Notes: a model not told the origin generated them from the sequence alone. 64,000 nt of DNA from Pseudomonadota bacterium (GCA_018240895.1 JAFEEX010000011.1:27978-91977); one strand, 5' to 3'; shown: positions 33,785 to 42,445, numbered from the stretch's first letter. Translations and numbers: made by a program.

Positions 33785-34840
33785 TCAGGCCGCAGCCAGC
33801 ATTGCCGCGCCGGGGCGATAACCCGGCGGGTTGGGCAGCCAGCCGTTCTTTTCCAGCGTCTCATCGATGCTCGAATAGAATTCGCCGATCTTGTAGATCC
33901 GCCGTGCTTCCTCACCCGTGGCGATCGGGCGGAACAGTTCCCTGGAAATGCGCACCATCCGTTCGATCTGCTCGACCGAGCTGGCGCGTTCGCCCTTGCG
34001 GCCCCACAGGTTGTCTTCCTGGCCAACGCGGACGTGCATACCCATCGCGATGCCCATCGCCCCCAGCGGATAGACGCTGCGCATCAGTCCTTCGACCGTG
34101 AACACCGCGTTTTGCGGCATACGGTTGATGAATTCCATCAGGTTGCGCGGGTTGGGACCATCGGCCCCGCCGCCAATCGCCACCCAGTTGCACACCATCG
34201 GCCCCATGTAATGACCGCTGCGGACCAGCCGTTCCACCGTTTCCAGATCGCGCGCGCTGGTGATCATGAAATGGGTCTGGATGCCGGCTGCGGTCAGCCG
34301 CTTCATGTGTTCCTTCATGAACCGCGGCCCGGCTTCATAATACATCTCGGTATAGGCATCGAGATAATTGGCCTCACCCATCGATGTACCCGCGCAATCT
34401 TCAGCGGTGATCAGTTCCATCACGTTCATCTGGTTGGTGTTGACCGCCAGCGTCACCTGATCAGGCTTGGGCGTAAGGTTGGCGAGCATATGGCGCGTAT
34501 CGTCGGACAGCCACAGCGCCGCCTCGCCCTCATCCTTGGGTGCAAAGCTGATCGATCCGCCAACCTGAAGCAGCATCTTGGGAACCGCGGCGCGCAGCCG
34601 GTCAAGCATTTCGTTGAACCGGTCAAGGTTCTTGGAACCCATGCCGTTGGGTTCACGCACATGGACGTGCAGCACGGTTGCCCCGGCGTTGTAGCAATCA
34701 ACCGCCTTCTGGACCTGCTCGGCATAGCTGACCGGAATGTCATCCGAATCGCGCGGCAGAAAGCTGGGGGCATAAGGGGCGACCTGGATCACCAGCGGAT
34801 CCTGGTTTTCGGGAAGCAGGCTTTCGTCGAAGAATTGCAT
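33785..34840 (-). CDS. BKACE (beta-keto acid cleavage enzyme, Kce-like)
   Basis: A 351-residue zinc TIM-barrel of the BKACE/DUF849 family: ATVLHVHVREPNG with the HxH zinc ligands near residues 58-60, LLQVGGSISF, and the C-terminal GMHVRVGQEDNLW. Characterised relatives cleave a beta-keto acid with acetyl-CoA to acetoacetate plus a new acyl-CoA; substrates vary widely. Last gene of QOR-TauD-CMD-BKACE; AAAGGAGA before its ATG lies at the end of the CMD gene. Substrate unknown. Confidence 0.87.
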   Translation of the reverse strand: MQFFDESLLPENQDPLVIQVAPYAPSFLPRDSDDIPVSYAEQVQKAVDCYNAGATVLHVHVREPNGMGSKNLDRFNEMLDRLRAAVPKMLLQVGGSISFAPKDEGEAALWLSDDTRHMLANLTPKPDQVTLAVNTNQMNVMELITAEDCAGTSMGEANYLDAYTEMYYEAGPRFMKEHMKRLTAAGIQTHFMITSARDLETVERLVRSGHYMGPMVCNWVAIGGGADGPNPRNLMEFINRMPQNAVFTVEGLMRSVYPLGAMGIAMGMHVRVGQEDNLWGRKGERASSVEQIERMVRISRELFRPIATGEEARRIYKIGEFYSSIDETLEKNGWLPNPPGYRPGAAMLAAA

Positions 34841-34841
34841 A

Positions 34842-35228
34842 TCACTTCTCCTTTGTATTCGTGGGGACCGCGATCCCGCGTTTGGTCATCTCATCGGCCA
34901 GGATCGGCGCGCCCAGCGCAACCGAATGAATCCCCAGCACGGCAACGCATTGCAGCACCGCCATGATCTCTTCCGGGCTTGCCCCCAGATCGAGCGCCTT
35001 GGCGATATGGCGGCGGGTGCCCGGCGCGTACATATGCGTGCACGAGGCATCGACCGCGATTGCGATCAGTTCGTAAGTCTTGGGGTCAAGCACGCCCTTG
35101 CGGACGGGCAGCGTCCCCATGTCGAGGAACTTTTCCATCCATTCCGCGTCAAAGGCCGCAGCTTCATCCCAGGCATCGTTCCATTGCCCGGAAGCGCGCG
35201 CGGCATTGCTGATCGGGGTTGCGCCCAT
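34842..35228 (-). CDS. Carboxymuconolactone decarboxylase/AhpD-family protein
   Basis: A 128-residue all-helical protein of the CMD/AhpD family. The core is VLDPKTYELIAIAVDASCTH, then RRHIAKALDLGASPEEI and a hydrophobic helix. A single Cys and nearby His (SCTHMYAPGTRRH) replace the CxxC of peroxidase-active AhpD, suggesting a decarboxylase/lactonase-like or structural role. The ATG overlaps the TauD-like stop by one base, so translation is coupled; BKACE follows 1 bp later. Confidence 0.82.
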   Translation of the reverse strand: MGATPISNAARASGQWNDAWDEAAAFDAEWMEKFLDMGTLPVRKGVLDPKTYELIAIAVDASCTHMYAPGTRRHIAKALDLGASPEEIMAVLQCVAVLGIHSVALGAPILADEMTKRGIAVPTNTKEK

Positions 35229-36076
35229 CAGAACGGCCTGTCGCCAATGATCCCGGCGCGCTCCATCTGGCGAACGCAGGGGGGGTAATCCATCACCGCG
35301 TAATGCTGAGTGCAGCGGTTGTCCCAGATCGCCATCGAATTCGGCTTCCAGCGCCAGCGCACCTGATATTCGGGGATCGCCGCCCGACCGATCAGATAGT
35401 TCAGCAGGTTGGCCCCGCCCGGAGCATAGTCCTGACCATAGCGGACGTTGGCGCTGGTGTGGAAATTGGTGAAATGCGTGGCGAAACCGCAGACGTAAAG
35501 CACCTTCTCCCCGGTTTCGGGATGCGTGCGCACCACCGGATGTTCAGCATCGGGGAACTGTGCCTTCAGCGCCGCGCGCTTTTCCTCGGGCATCCGCGCA
35601 CCAAACGTCGCTTCGATCGAGTGGCGCGCCTTCAAGGGTGCGATGGTTTCCTTGATGTGATCGGGCAGGTCTTCATAAGCGCGAACCATGTTGGCCCACA
35701 TCGTATCCCCGCCCACCGGCGGACAGGCGACGCAGCGCAGTACCGCGCCCATTTGCGGGGCATCGCGCCAGGTGGTGTCAGCGTGCCACGAATTCTCGTA
35801 GAAATCGGGCGGGCTGTTTTCATCCTTGTAGATGCGCACCAGCCCGGGATTTTCCGGATCGCTGCCGGCAACCGGATGATCTTCCAGTTCGCCAAAACGG
35901 CGGGCGAAGGCAATGTGATCGGCCCGGGCAATGTCCTGATCGCGCAGGAACAGCACCTTGTGATCAAGCAGCGCCGCGCGGATCTCTGCAAACAGATCAT
36001 CGTTTCGCGCGGCTTCGGCCAGGTCAACGCCGATCAGCTCGGCACCGATATGCGTGGTGAGCTTTTCGATTTTCAT
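35228..36076 (-). CDS. TauD/TfdA-family Fe(II)/2-oxoglutarate dioxygenase
   Basis: A 282-residue TauD/TfdA dioxygenase. Facial-triad residues lie in NSWHADTTW (His and Asp) and NRCTQHYAVMDYP (distal His), with Arg in RQMERAGI as 2OG anchor; it begins with the family-typical IGAELIGVDL. Known members oxidise taurine, 2,4-D or related ethers and sulfonates; which of these, if any, applies here is unknown. It overlaps the QOR gene by 4 bp and CMD by 1 bp. Confidence 0.9.
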   Translation of the reverse strand: MKIEKLTTHIGAELIGVDLAEAARNDDLFAEIRAALLDHKVLFLRDQDIARADHIAFARRFGELEDHPVAGSDPENPGLVRIYKDENSPPDFYENSWHADTTWRDAPQMGAVLRCVACPPVGGDTMWANMVRAYEDLPDHIKETIAPLKARHSIEATFGARMPEEKRAALKAQFPDAEHPVVRTHPETGEKVLYVCGFATHFTNFHTSANVRYGQDYAPGGANLLNYLIGRAAIPEYQVRWRWKPNSMAIWDNRCTQHYAVMDYPPCVRQMERAGIIGDRPF

Positions 36077-37050
36077 AGCACGAACACCGATGAGCCAATG
36101 GTTTTGCCCGCTTCAAGATCGCGGTGCGCCTGCACGCAGTCATCCAGATCATAGCGCTGGCCAATCTCTACCTTGATCCGCCCAGCCGCCAGATTGTCAA
36201 ACCAGAACCCGGCCAGTTCCGCCCGCTCGGCGGGATCGGCGTAGTAATCGACGAAAGCCGGGCGGGTGAAATAGACTGAGCCCTGGACAACCATCTGGAA
36301 TGCGTCGATCGGCGGGAACGGGCCTGATGCCGTGCCGCAGCCAACCAGCACCCCGCGGCGGCGCAGCGATTTGAGCGACCCTTCGAAGGTGTCCTTGCCA
36401 ACACTGTCGAACACGGTCTGCACGCCCTCACCCCCGGTCAATTCCTTGACCCGCGCGGCAACGTCCTCCCGGCGGTAAAAGATGATCTCGTCACAGCCCA
36501 TCTCGCGGGCCTTGGCGGCCTTTTCCTCGCTCGACACGGTGCCGATCACCCGCAGCCCCATCAGCTTGGCAATCTGCACCGCCAGCAGGCCAACCCCGCC
36601 GGCGGCGGCATGAAGCAGGATGGTATCCCCGGCCTTCAGCCGCGGATCAGTCTTCTTGAGCCAATAGGTCGCGGAAAGGCCGCGCATGGTCGACGCCGCG
36701 GCGGTTTCAAACGAAATCGATTCGGGCAGCTTCAGCAGCGGCGCAGCGGGCATCACCCGTTCCGTGCTGTAAGCACCCAGCGGGCTGCCGTTGTAAGCCA
36801 CCCGGTCCCCCGCCGTCAGGCCGGATACGCCATCGCCCACGGCCAGCACGGTGCCGGCACCTTCCACCCCCATGCCGTTGGGCAGGGGGGCCGGGTAATA
36901 GCCCGAACGGAAATAGGTATCGGCAAAGTTGCAGCCGACCGCGCCGTGGCGGATCAGCACTTCACCCGGGCCAGGCTCACCAACCGCGACCTGTTCCACC
37001 GTCAGGACTTCCGGTCCCCCGGTCTTGCAAAAGCGGACAGCCTTGGCCAT
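36073..37050 (-). CDS. NAD(P)H:quinone oxidoreductase, zinc-independent MDR family
   Basis: A 325-residue medium-chain reductase of the quinone-oxidoreductase group, with the NADP-binding HAAAGGVGLLAVQIAKLMG and no structural zinc Cys cluster. PLPNGMGVEGAGTVLAVG is the family's N-terminal core. The ATG at 37050 is chosen because MAKAVRF is the normal start; an in-frame ATG at 37083 is also possible. First gene of the four-gene operon, divergent from the AraC gene, whose direct-repeat sites lie 61 bp upstream. Confidence 0.88.
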   Translation of the reverse strand: MAKAVRFCKTGGPEVLTVEQVAVGEPGPGEVLIRHGAVGCNFADTYFRSGYYPAPLPNGMGVEGAGTVLAVGDGVSGLTAGDRVAYNGSPLGAYSTERVMPAAPLLKLPESISFETAAASTMRGLSATYWLKKTDPRLKAGDTILLHAAAGGVGLLAVQIAKLMGLRVIGTVSSEEKAAKAREMGCDEIIFYRREDVAARVKELTGGEGVQTVFDSVGKDTFEGSLKSLRRRGVLVGCGTASGPFPPIDAFQMVVQGSVYFTRPAFVDYYADPAERAELAGFWFDNLAAGRIKVEIGQRYDLDDCVQAHRDLEAGKTIGSSVFVL

Positions 37051-37110
37051 CGCATCGTTTCTCCCGTTTTCGTTGTGTGACACATAGCCCTGCTCCGGCT
37101 TGCCTTATTT

Positions 37111-37144
37111 GCATTTCATGCCATATTTTTCGCATTTGATGCCA
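37111..37144. promoter_or_regulatory. Direct-repeat binding sites for the AraC-type regulator
   Basis: GCATTTCATGCCA (37111-37123) and GCATTTGATGCCA (37132-37144) are 13 bp direct repeats differing at one base, with a 21 bp period, two helical turns. AraC-family activators bind such same-face tandem half-sites. They lie between QOR (ATG at 37050) and the AraC gene (ATG at 37166) in an AT-rich stretch. Confidence 0.7.
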
Positions 37145-37165
37145 GGACGGAAGAAAGGGCACCGC

Positions 37166-38188
37166 ATGGTCGATCTGGTCCGGGTTGCGGCGCTGACCGG
37201 CTATCTGGAAACGATGGCCGGCTTCGGGGTTGATCCCCGCCCGCTGCTGCGCGCGGAAGGGCTTAGCGCTGATCTGCTGGCCAGCCCGGAGCACCTGATC
37301 CCGGCCCGCGCCGCAACCCGGCTGCTGGAACGCAGCGCGCTCGCCACCGGATGCACCACGCTGGGCCTGCGCATGGCGGAGGGGCGGGCATTGGCCAATC
37401 TGGGGGCGACCAGCCTGCTGATCGTCAACCAGCCCAACCTGCGTCAGGCGCTGGGCGCGCTGACCGAGTACCGGGCGCGGATCAATTCAACGCTGGTGCT
37501 GCATATCGAGCAGCACGGCGACACTGCCGTCCTGCGTGAGGATTTCTCGCTAAGCCGGCCGGAACCCTCGCGCCAGTCGTCCGATCTGGCGCTGGGGGTT
37601 CTGGTGCGCCTGTGCGCGGCTGTGCTGGGAGAAGGCTGGACCCCGGCCATGGCCTGCTTCACGCACCAGCCACCCGCCGCGATGGACCGGCTGGTCTTTG
37701 CCCGCGCGTTCCGCTGTCCCCTGCAATTCGACAGCGAATTCAACGGTATCGTTCTGCCCGTGGCTGATCTTGACCGTCCCAATCCGCGCGCCGATCAGGA
37801 TCTGGCGCTTCATGCCCGCCGCCTGCTTGAAGCGGTAATGCACCCCCATGCCGATGGTGCGGTTCAGGACGTGGATCAGTTGATCCGCCTGCTGCTGCCA
37901 TCGGGCCGGGCCACGATCCAGACCTGCGCCGCCTCGCTCGGCCTGCCGGTGCGGACCCTGCAGCGAATGCTGGAGAATGAAGGCGAGACCTTCAGCGCGG
38001 TCCTTGACCGCGCCCGGATGCAGCTCGCCACCCAGTACCTCGCCAATCCGCGCATCCGAGTGACCGACATCGCGGCGATGCTGGGTTATGGCTCAACCGG
38101 GTCATTCACCCGCTGGCACATCAGCACCTTCGGCGCACCGCCCCTGCAACGTCGCAGGGATTTGGCCACCGCGCTGCGCACGGGCTGA
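37166..38188 (+). CDS. AraC-family transcriptional regulator
   Basis: A 340-residue regulator with an N-terminal Arabinose_bd-type effector domain (about residues 15-200) and a C-terminal AraC helix-turn-helix pair from about 235: TIQTCAASLGLPVRTLQRML and VTDIAAMLGYGSTGSFTRW. The OruR/ArgR-like class senses small metabolites. The ATG at 37166 is preceded by AAAGGG; the frame is open to 37100 but that part covers its own binding repeats. Divergent from QOR-TauD-CMD-BKACE, which it probably activates. Confidence 0.87.
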   Translation: MVDLVRVAALTGYLETMAGFGVDPRPLLRAEGLSADLLASPEHLIPARAATRLLERSALATGCTTLGLRMAEGRALANLGATSLLIVNQPNLRQALGALTEYRARINSTLVLHIEQHGDTAVLREDFSLSRPEPSRQSSDLALGVLVRLCAAVLGEGWTPAMACFTHQPPAAMDRLVFARAFRCPLQFDSEFNGIVLPVADLDRPNPRADQDLALHARRLLEAVMHPHADGAVQDVDQLIRLLLPSGRATIQTCAASLGLPVRTLQRMLENEGETFSAVLDRARMQLATQYLANPRIRVTDIAAMLGYGSTGSFTRWHISTFGAPPLQRRRDLATALRTG

Positions 38189-38224
38189 AGCTGGCCAAGA
38201 ATCTGTCGTTGCAAAGCCAAATCC

Positions 38225-38311
38225 CCCCTCCCCCAGGGGAGGGGTCGGCGGTGGGGCTCGACGCCCGAGATGGCAGAACCCCCATCCCCAACCCTTCCCC
38301 ACGGGGAAGGG
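38225..38311. repeat. Paired GC hairpins between AraC and the flavin monooxygenase gene
   Basis: CCCCTCCCC-CA-GGGGAGGGG (38225-38244) and CCCTTCCCC-AC-GGGGAAGGG (38292-38311) are two perfect 9 bp hairpins about 47 bp apart. They sit at the convergent ends of the AraC and monooxygenase genes and may act as bidirectional terminators, or be a repeat element common between genes in sphingomonads. No gene in 38189-38336. Confidence 0.65.
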
Positions 38312-38336
38312 CTTTCCTGCGTCAGTCGTAACCGGA

Positions 38337-39806
38337 CTACCGCTGGACCACGATCGGGCGTGTTCGGGTTACCTCCGTCCAGGCATCCGCAATCACCGCT
38401 GCATCGCCGCTGGCGAAGACATGGCGATCGGGCCGGACCAGCACCGCGTCGACTCCTGCCGTGTCAAACCAAGCCTGCAACTGGCTACGAAACGGCGTCA
38501 AATGCACCGCATCCAATCCTGCCCGTTCGATCAGCCACGCCCCCGGCCCTAACACGTCATCCAGCCGGGCATCACCGTTCACCGCCTGCGGGAAATAGCT
38601 TCCCGCCGCCGGCGTTCCGGCCATGATCACCCCGGCGTCGATCGGCGGATAGCCCAGCGCGCCATCGGGTGACTGGCCGGCCTGGCGGGCGGTCAGCATC
38701 TGCGCATCGCGCGCCGCCGCGGCGGCATGATCGGTGATGCAAACCGTGCGCCCCATCATGATCGCCATGGCAATCGTTGCGCGCAGGTTGGGTTCCCGTT
38801 CCGGCTGATAGCTGTCCAGCAGCGTGTCCGCCGCGCCGTGCTGGACGATCGCCGCCAGCTTCCAGGCCAGATTGGCGGCATCGCGCAGGCCGGAGCACAG
38901 CCCTTGCCCGGCAAATGGCGGGGTCTGGTGCGCGGCATCCCCTGCCAGCAGCACGCGGCCCTTGCGCCACTGCCGGGCAATCCTGGCGCGGAAGGTGTAG
39001 ATCGCCTTGCGTTCAAGCGTGATCGCACCGGCAACATCCCACGGCTCCAGCAAGCGGGCAACGCTTTCATCGCTGGAAAGCGCCGCCGGATCTTCTCCGG
39101 GCAAGATCATGAATTCCCAGCGGTGCCGCCCCGCACCCATCAGCACGCAGGTTGTCGGCCGCGCCGGATCGCAAATCTGCAGGTTGCACGTCGGCAGCCG
39201 GGCGGGATCAAGCACCAGCGCGTCCACCACCAGCCAGGGTTCTTCAAAACCCAGATCCTCAAACCCGACATCCAGCAGCTTGCGCACCGGGCTGCGCGCG
39301 CCGTCCGCGCCAACCAGATAGCGGGCGCGCAAGACCTGTTCGCCCTGCGGCGTGGCAATGCGCACCGTGACGCCCTGCCCGTCATCCTTGAAATCCAGCA
39401 CTTCGCTGCCCGATCGCAATTCCGCGCCGGGGTGGCCGGCAAGCTGGGCGCGCAAGGCCCGTTCCACCGATGGCTGGTGGATCATGTTCGCGCCCGGCCA
39501 GCCGCCCGGACCGATCCGGTTCGACCCGTCAAAGCACAGCAGGATTTCCCCCGAAGCGCTGCGGAATTCATAGCGGTCAGTGGTGCGGCTGGTCGCCATC
39601 ACCTGCTCGGCAGCGCCGGCTTCTTGCAGGATCCGCATCGTTTCATGGTCAAGATGCGCCGCGCGCGGCAGGGGATGAACCTCCGCCTCTTTTTCCGCAA
39701 CAATCACCCGCACCCCGCGCCGGGCGAGCAGCAAGGCCAGGGTGACCCCGGTTGGCCCGGCACCAACGATCAGCACATCGCAATCTAAGCCCGGCGCTGA
39801 CGACAT
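38337..39806 (-). CDS. FAD-dependent aromatic monooxygenase (MhpA/PheA type)
   Basis: A 489-residue class A flavoprotein hydroxylase: FAD-binding GAGPTGVTLALLLARRG at the N-terminus, the DG motif YLVGADGARSPVRK, and the GD motif VLLAGDAAHQTPPFAGQGLC followed by SGLRDAANLAWKL. Relatives hydroxylate phenolic acids such as 3-hydroxyphenylpropionate, giving catechols. It starts 4 bp after the FAH-family gene; with the extradiol dioxygenase upstream it would prepare a catechol for ring cleavage. Slightly shorter than MhpA (about 550), so it may lack part of the C-terminal thioredoxin-like domain. Confidence 0.88.
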   Translation of the reverse strand: MSSAPGLDCDVLIVGAGPTGVTLALLLARRGVRVIVAEKEAEVHPLPRAAHLDHETMRILQEAGAAEQVMATSRTTDRYEFRSASGEILLCFDGSNRIGPGGWPGANMIHQPSVERALRAQLAGHPGAELRSGSEVLDFKDDGQGVTVRIATPQGEQVLRARYLVGADGARSPVRKLLDVGFEDLGFEEPWLVVDALVLDPARLPTCNLQICDPARPTTCVLMGAGRHRWEFMILPGEDPAALSSDESVARLLEPWDVAGAITLERKAIYTFRARIARQWRKGRVLLAGDAAHQTPPFAGQGLCSGLRDAANLAWKLAAIVQHGAADTLLDSYQPEREPNLRATIAMAIMMGRTVCITDHAAAAARDAQMLTARQAGQSPDGALGYPPIDAGVIMAGTPAAGSYFPQAVNGDARLDDVLGPGAWLIERAGLDAVHLTPFRSQLQAWFDTAGVDAVLVRPDRHVFASGDAAVIADAWTEVTRTRPIVVQR

Positions 39807-39810
39807 GGCC

Positions 39811-40650
39811 CTATGTCTCCGCCCGCATTACGCCTTCGATCGCGCCGATCCCGTCAATCTCGCAGCGCACGACATCGCCGGGTTGCAGGAACCGGCGCGG
39901 GTCCATTGCCGCGCCGATGCCGCCGGGGGTGCCGGTAAAAATCACGTCGCCCGGCTCCAGCGTCATGCCCGATGAAAGGCGCTCAATCTGCTGCCAGACA
40001 TTGAAAACCAGATGCTGCGTATTGGAATCCTGGCGCTTTTCGCCATTGACGAAACAGCGCAGGCCCCGCCCGTGCGGATCGCCCAGTTCATCGGTGGTGA
40101 CAATCCACGGACCCAGCGGGGCATGGGTGTCAAAACTTTTGCCGAAAGACCACTGCGGCGTGGCGTGCTGGCTCATCCGTTCGGTCACGTCGTTGCCCAC
40201 GCAGTAGCCAAAGATCGCGGCGGGCGCATCGGCGGCGGCGATATGTTTGCCGCCTTTGCCCACCACCGCGACCAGTTCAACCTCGTAATCGTTGGTCATG
40301 GTCCCGCGGGCGATCAGGATCGGGTCATGGGGGGCATTGACGCTGGTTTGCGCCTTGGTGAACCATACCTGCCGCTCTGGCGTGCCCATGTTCGATTCGG
40401 CGATGTGATCGGCATAGTTGAGGCCGATCGCAAAAATCTTGCCGGGGCGCTGGACCGGCGCCTCCAGCTTGACCGAGGCCAACGGCACTCCCCCACCCGC
40501 CGCCGCTTTGGCTTCAAGCTGCGGCTTCAGCGCGTCCCAGTCGCGGATCAGGTCAGTCATGGTTCCGGCCACGCCGCTGTCGATCACGTTGTCGCCCACC
40601 ACAATCCCGGTGCGGGTCCGGCCATCGGCGGTATAGGTGCAAAGTTTCAT
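39811..40650 (-). CDS. Fumarylacetoacetate hydrolase (FAH) family hydrolase
   Basis: A 279-residue FAH-family protein with the Mg2+-site segment TNDYEVELVAVVGKGGKHI and IFTGTPGGIGAAMDP near the C-terminus. Members next to extradiol dioxygenases hydrolyse or isomerise ring-cleavage products (acylpyruvates, 2-hydroxyhepta-2,4-dienedioates). ATG at 40650 begins the family-typical MKLCTY and overlaps the extradiol gene's stop. The open frame to 40776 is within that gene. Confidence 0.88.
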   Translation of the reverse strand: MKLCTYTADGRTRTGIVVGDNVIDSGVAGTMTDLIRDWDALKPQLEAKAAAGGGVPLASVKLEAPVQRPGKIFAIGLNYADHIAESNMGTPERQVWFTKAQTSVNAPHDPILIARGTMTNDYEVELVAVVGKGGKHIAAADAPAAIFGYCVGNDVTERMSQHATPQWSFGKSFDTHAPLGPWIVTTDELGDPHGRGLRCFVNGEKRQDSNTQHLVFNVWQQIERLSSGMTLEPGDVIFTGTPGGIGAAMDPRRFLQPGDVVRCEIDGIGAIEGVMRAET

Positions 40651-41666
40651 GCGGCAGACTCCTTTGGATTGCGGCGAAACAGCCGCTTGATGCGCAATTG
40701 CAGCGCAGTAATGAAGGACACAAGACCCGGCGGCGGCGCACGGCGGCCTGCGAACATCGGATGCGGCGCGCCCCACTGCACCGCCAGCAGCGCGCTCATC
40801 GGCTGGATTTGCGGCGGGTCGGCAGCGATGAACAGATCGCCATCGGTCCAGTGTTCCAGCTCGTTGCCGAACGGGTCGTTCCAGTAATCGAACACCTGGC
40901 TGCCCATGATGTGGCGGCCCACGCCCCAGGCGGGCTGGCGCTGGGCCGCCTTCAGATGCTGATGGCCCAGCATCAGATCATCCAGATTGGCAACCTCAAA
41001 CGCGGCGTGCAGGATGCCGGGCTTGCCGGGCAGTTGCGCCAGAAACAGGGTGTGGTGATCGGCCGGCCTATCCCCCCGGTCACAGCGCATGAACGCACCC
41101 AGCGGCACGCCCCTGGCCGCCTCTACCTCGTCAGAGGTAAGGAAGCCGAAGCGCTGCTTGTACCACGCCTCTGACCGGCGAAAGTCGCTGACCCTCAGCA
41201 CCGCATGGCCAATCCGGCGGACGTGGGCCGGAGCGGCGTTCAGCCGCACGCTTTCGCGGAAACGCGGCTGCGCGGCAACGGTGTTGCGCGGCAGATCGGC
41301 AAAGGGAGCCGAGGCTTCGCCCTGCGTCTGTCCGGCAACCACTTCAACGCGGTAACCATCGGGATCTGTCAGATGCACAACCTTGCCACCGCCCGGCTCG
41401 ACCGAATCGATCACTTGAACGCCTTCTTCAGCGGCCAGCAGGTTCAGGTCCGCCACGCTGGCGGCCCGCAGCCCGACCGCCAGGAACGCAGCCTCGCCCG
41501 GTTCGGTGACGTGCAGGAAGGGGCGCCCATCAGTGCCGCGGGCATAGAGCCTGCCGTCCTGTTCGAAGCAGGCCATGCCGAAATCATCCAGAAACCCCCG
41601 CATCGCGGCCAGATCGGGCGCGGCATAGCGGACGTGGGCAATATCCTCGATCCGGATCACACTCAT
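40647..41666 (-). CDS. Extradiol ring-cleavage dioxygenase (VOC, type I)
   Basis: A 339-residue two-domain VOC protein. The C-terminal domain has an intact iron site: His154 (RRIGHAVLRV), His220 (GILHAAFEV) and Glu271 (GNELEHW); the acid-base His lies in PADHHTLFL and the FDYWNDP segment is also typical of 2,3-dihydroxybiphenyl dioxygenase relatives. It should cleave a catechol next to the diol. First gene of the extradiol-FAH-monooxygenase operon, divergent from the TetR gene. Its C-terminus is extended and basic (ITALQLRIKRLFRRNPKE). Confidence 0.87.
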   Translation of the reverse strand: MSVIRIEDIAHVRYAAPDLAAMRGFLDDFGMACFEQDGRLYARGTDGRPFLHVTEPGEAAFLAVGLRAASVADLNLLAAEEGVQVIDSVEPGGGKVVHLTDPDGYRVEVVAGQTQGEASAPFADLPRNTVAAQPRFRESVRLNAAPAHVRRIGHAVLRVSDFRRSEAWYKQRFGFLTSDEVEAARGVPLGAFMRCDRGDRPADHHTLFLAQLPGKPGILHAAFEVANLDDLMLGHQHLKAAQRQPAWGVGRHIMGSQVFDYWNDPFGNELEHWTDGDLFIAADPPQIQPMSALLAVQWGAPHPMFAGRRAPPPGLVSFITALQLRIKRLFRRNPKESAA

Positions 41667-41706
41667 CCCCCCTCTCCTTCACGGCAGATTGTACCAACCG
41701 GGGTTT

Positions 41707-41748
41707 TGACTGAACGGTCAACTAGGGTAAGTTGACTAAACGGTCAAG
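41707..41748. promoter_or_regulatory. Two tandem TetR operators
   Basis: TTGACTGAACGGTCAA (41707-41722) and TTGACTAAACGGTCAA (41733-41748) are near-identical sites, each an inverted repeat TTGAC-N6-GTCAA, spaced 26 bp start to start. They occupy the 99 bp between the extradiol operon and the tetR gene and would let one repressor control both directions. Confidence 0.8.
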
Positions 41749-41765
41749 TAAGATATGAAGCCCGC

Positions 41766-42437
41766 ATGATGCAGCCTGCCGCAACCGCCAACCCCCGCGC
41801 CCGGCGCACCCGCACCGCGCTGATCGCGGCGGGGCTGGACCTGCTGGCGGAACGGCCGATTGATGGCATCGCGATCGATCAGGTCGTGGCCCGGGCCGGT
41901 GTGGCAAAGGGCAGCTTCTTCAACCACTTTGCTGACAAGCAGGTCTTTGCCGACGCCATCTCGCGCGAGGTTCGCGGCGAGGTTGAGGCGCTGGTGGAAC
42001 GGATCAACGCCGGGGTGACCGATCCGCTTGAGCGGCTGGCCGGCGGGATGATCGCCGCCGCGCACTTCGCCCGCAGCCAGCCCCGGCGCGCCGCCATCCT
42101 GATCCGCGCCACCAGCCGGATGACGCCCGGCCACCACCCGATCAACCGCGGCCTGCGCGCCGATCTGGATGCGGCGGCCGCGCAAGGCCTGATCGCCGCC
42201 GACGCCGCCGAGGAAGGTGTGCTCTATTGGCTGGCCTGCTGCCAGGCGGTGATGACCCGGCTGGTCGAAGCGCCGGAGAGCATGACCGGAACCGTTACCC
42301 TGCTGGCCGCAATGCTCACGCTTGGCCTGCGCGGAATGGGCGCGCCCGCCGCCGCGCTCTGCCGCCTGACCGATCCCGCCGCGCTGGCGATCAGGCTGAC
42401 GGAAACGAACGGCGTGGGTGAGCAGCGGGCCGGGTGA
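41766..42437 (+). CDS. TetR-family transcriptional repressor
   Basis: A 223-residue TetR protein: N-terminal helix-turn-helix near residues 14-60 (ALIAAGLDLLAERPIDGIAI, then QVVARAGVAKGSFFNHF) and a helical ligand domain after it. The start at 41766 lies 17 bp after the second tandem operator. It most likely represses itself and the divergent aromatic ring-cleavage operon; the ligand would be the aromatic substrate or a ring-cleavage product. Confidence 0.9.
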   Translation: MMQPAATANPRARRTRTALIAAGLDLLAERPIDGIAIDQVVARAGVAKGSFFNHFADKQVFADAISREVRGEVEALVERINAGVTDPLERLAGGMIAAAHFARSQPRRAAILIRATSRMTPGHHPINRGLRADLDAAAAQGLIAADAAEEGVLYWLACCQAVMTRLVEAPESMTGTVTLLAAMLTLGLRGMGAPAAALCRLTDPAALAIRLTETNGVGEQRAG

Positions 42438-42445
42438 ATTCGACT

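Noticed and set aside
38225-38311. A CRISPR-like repeat pair
   Set aside because: Only two short self-complementary units of different sequence, no regular spacers and no cas genes.
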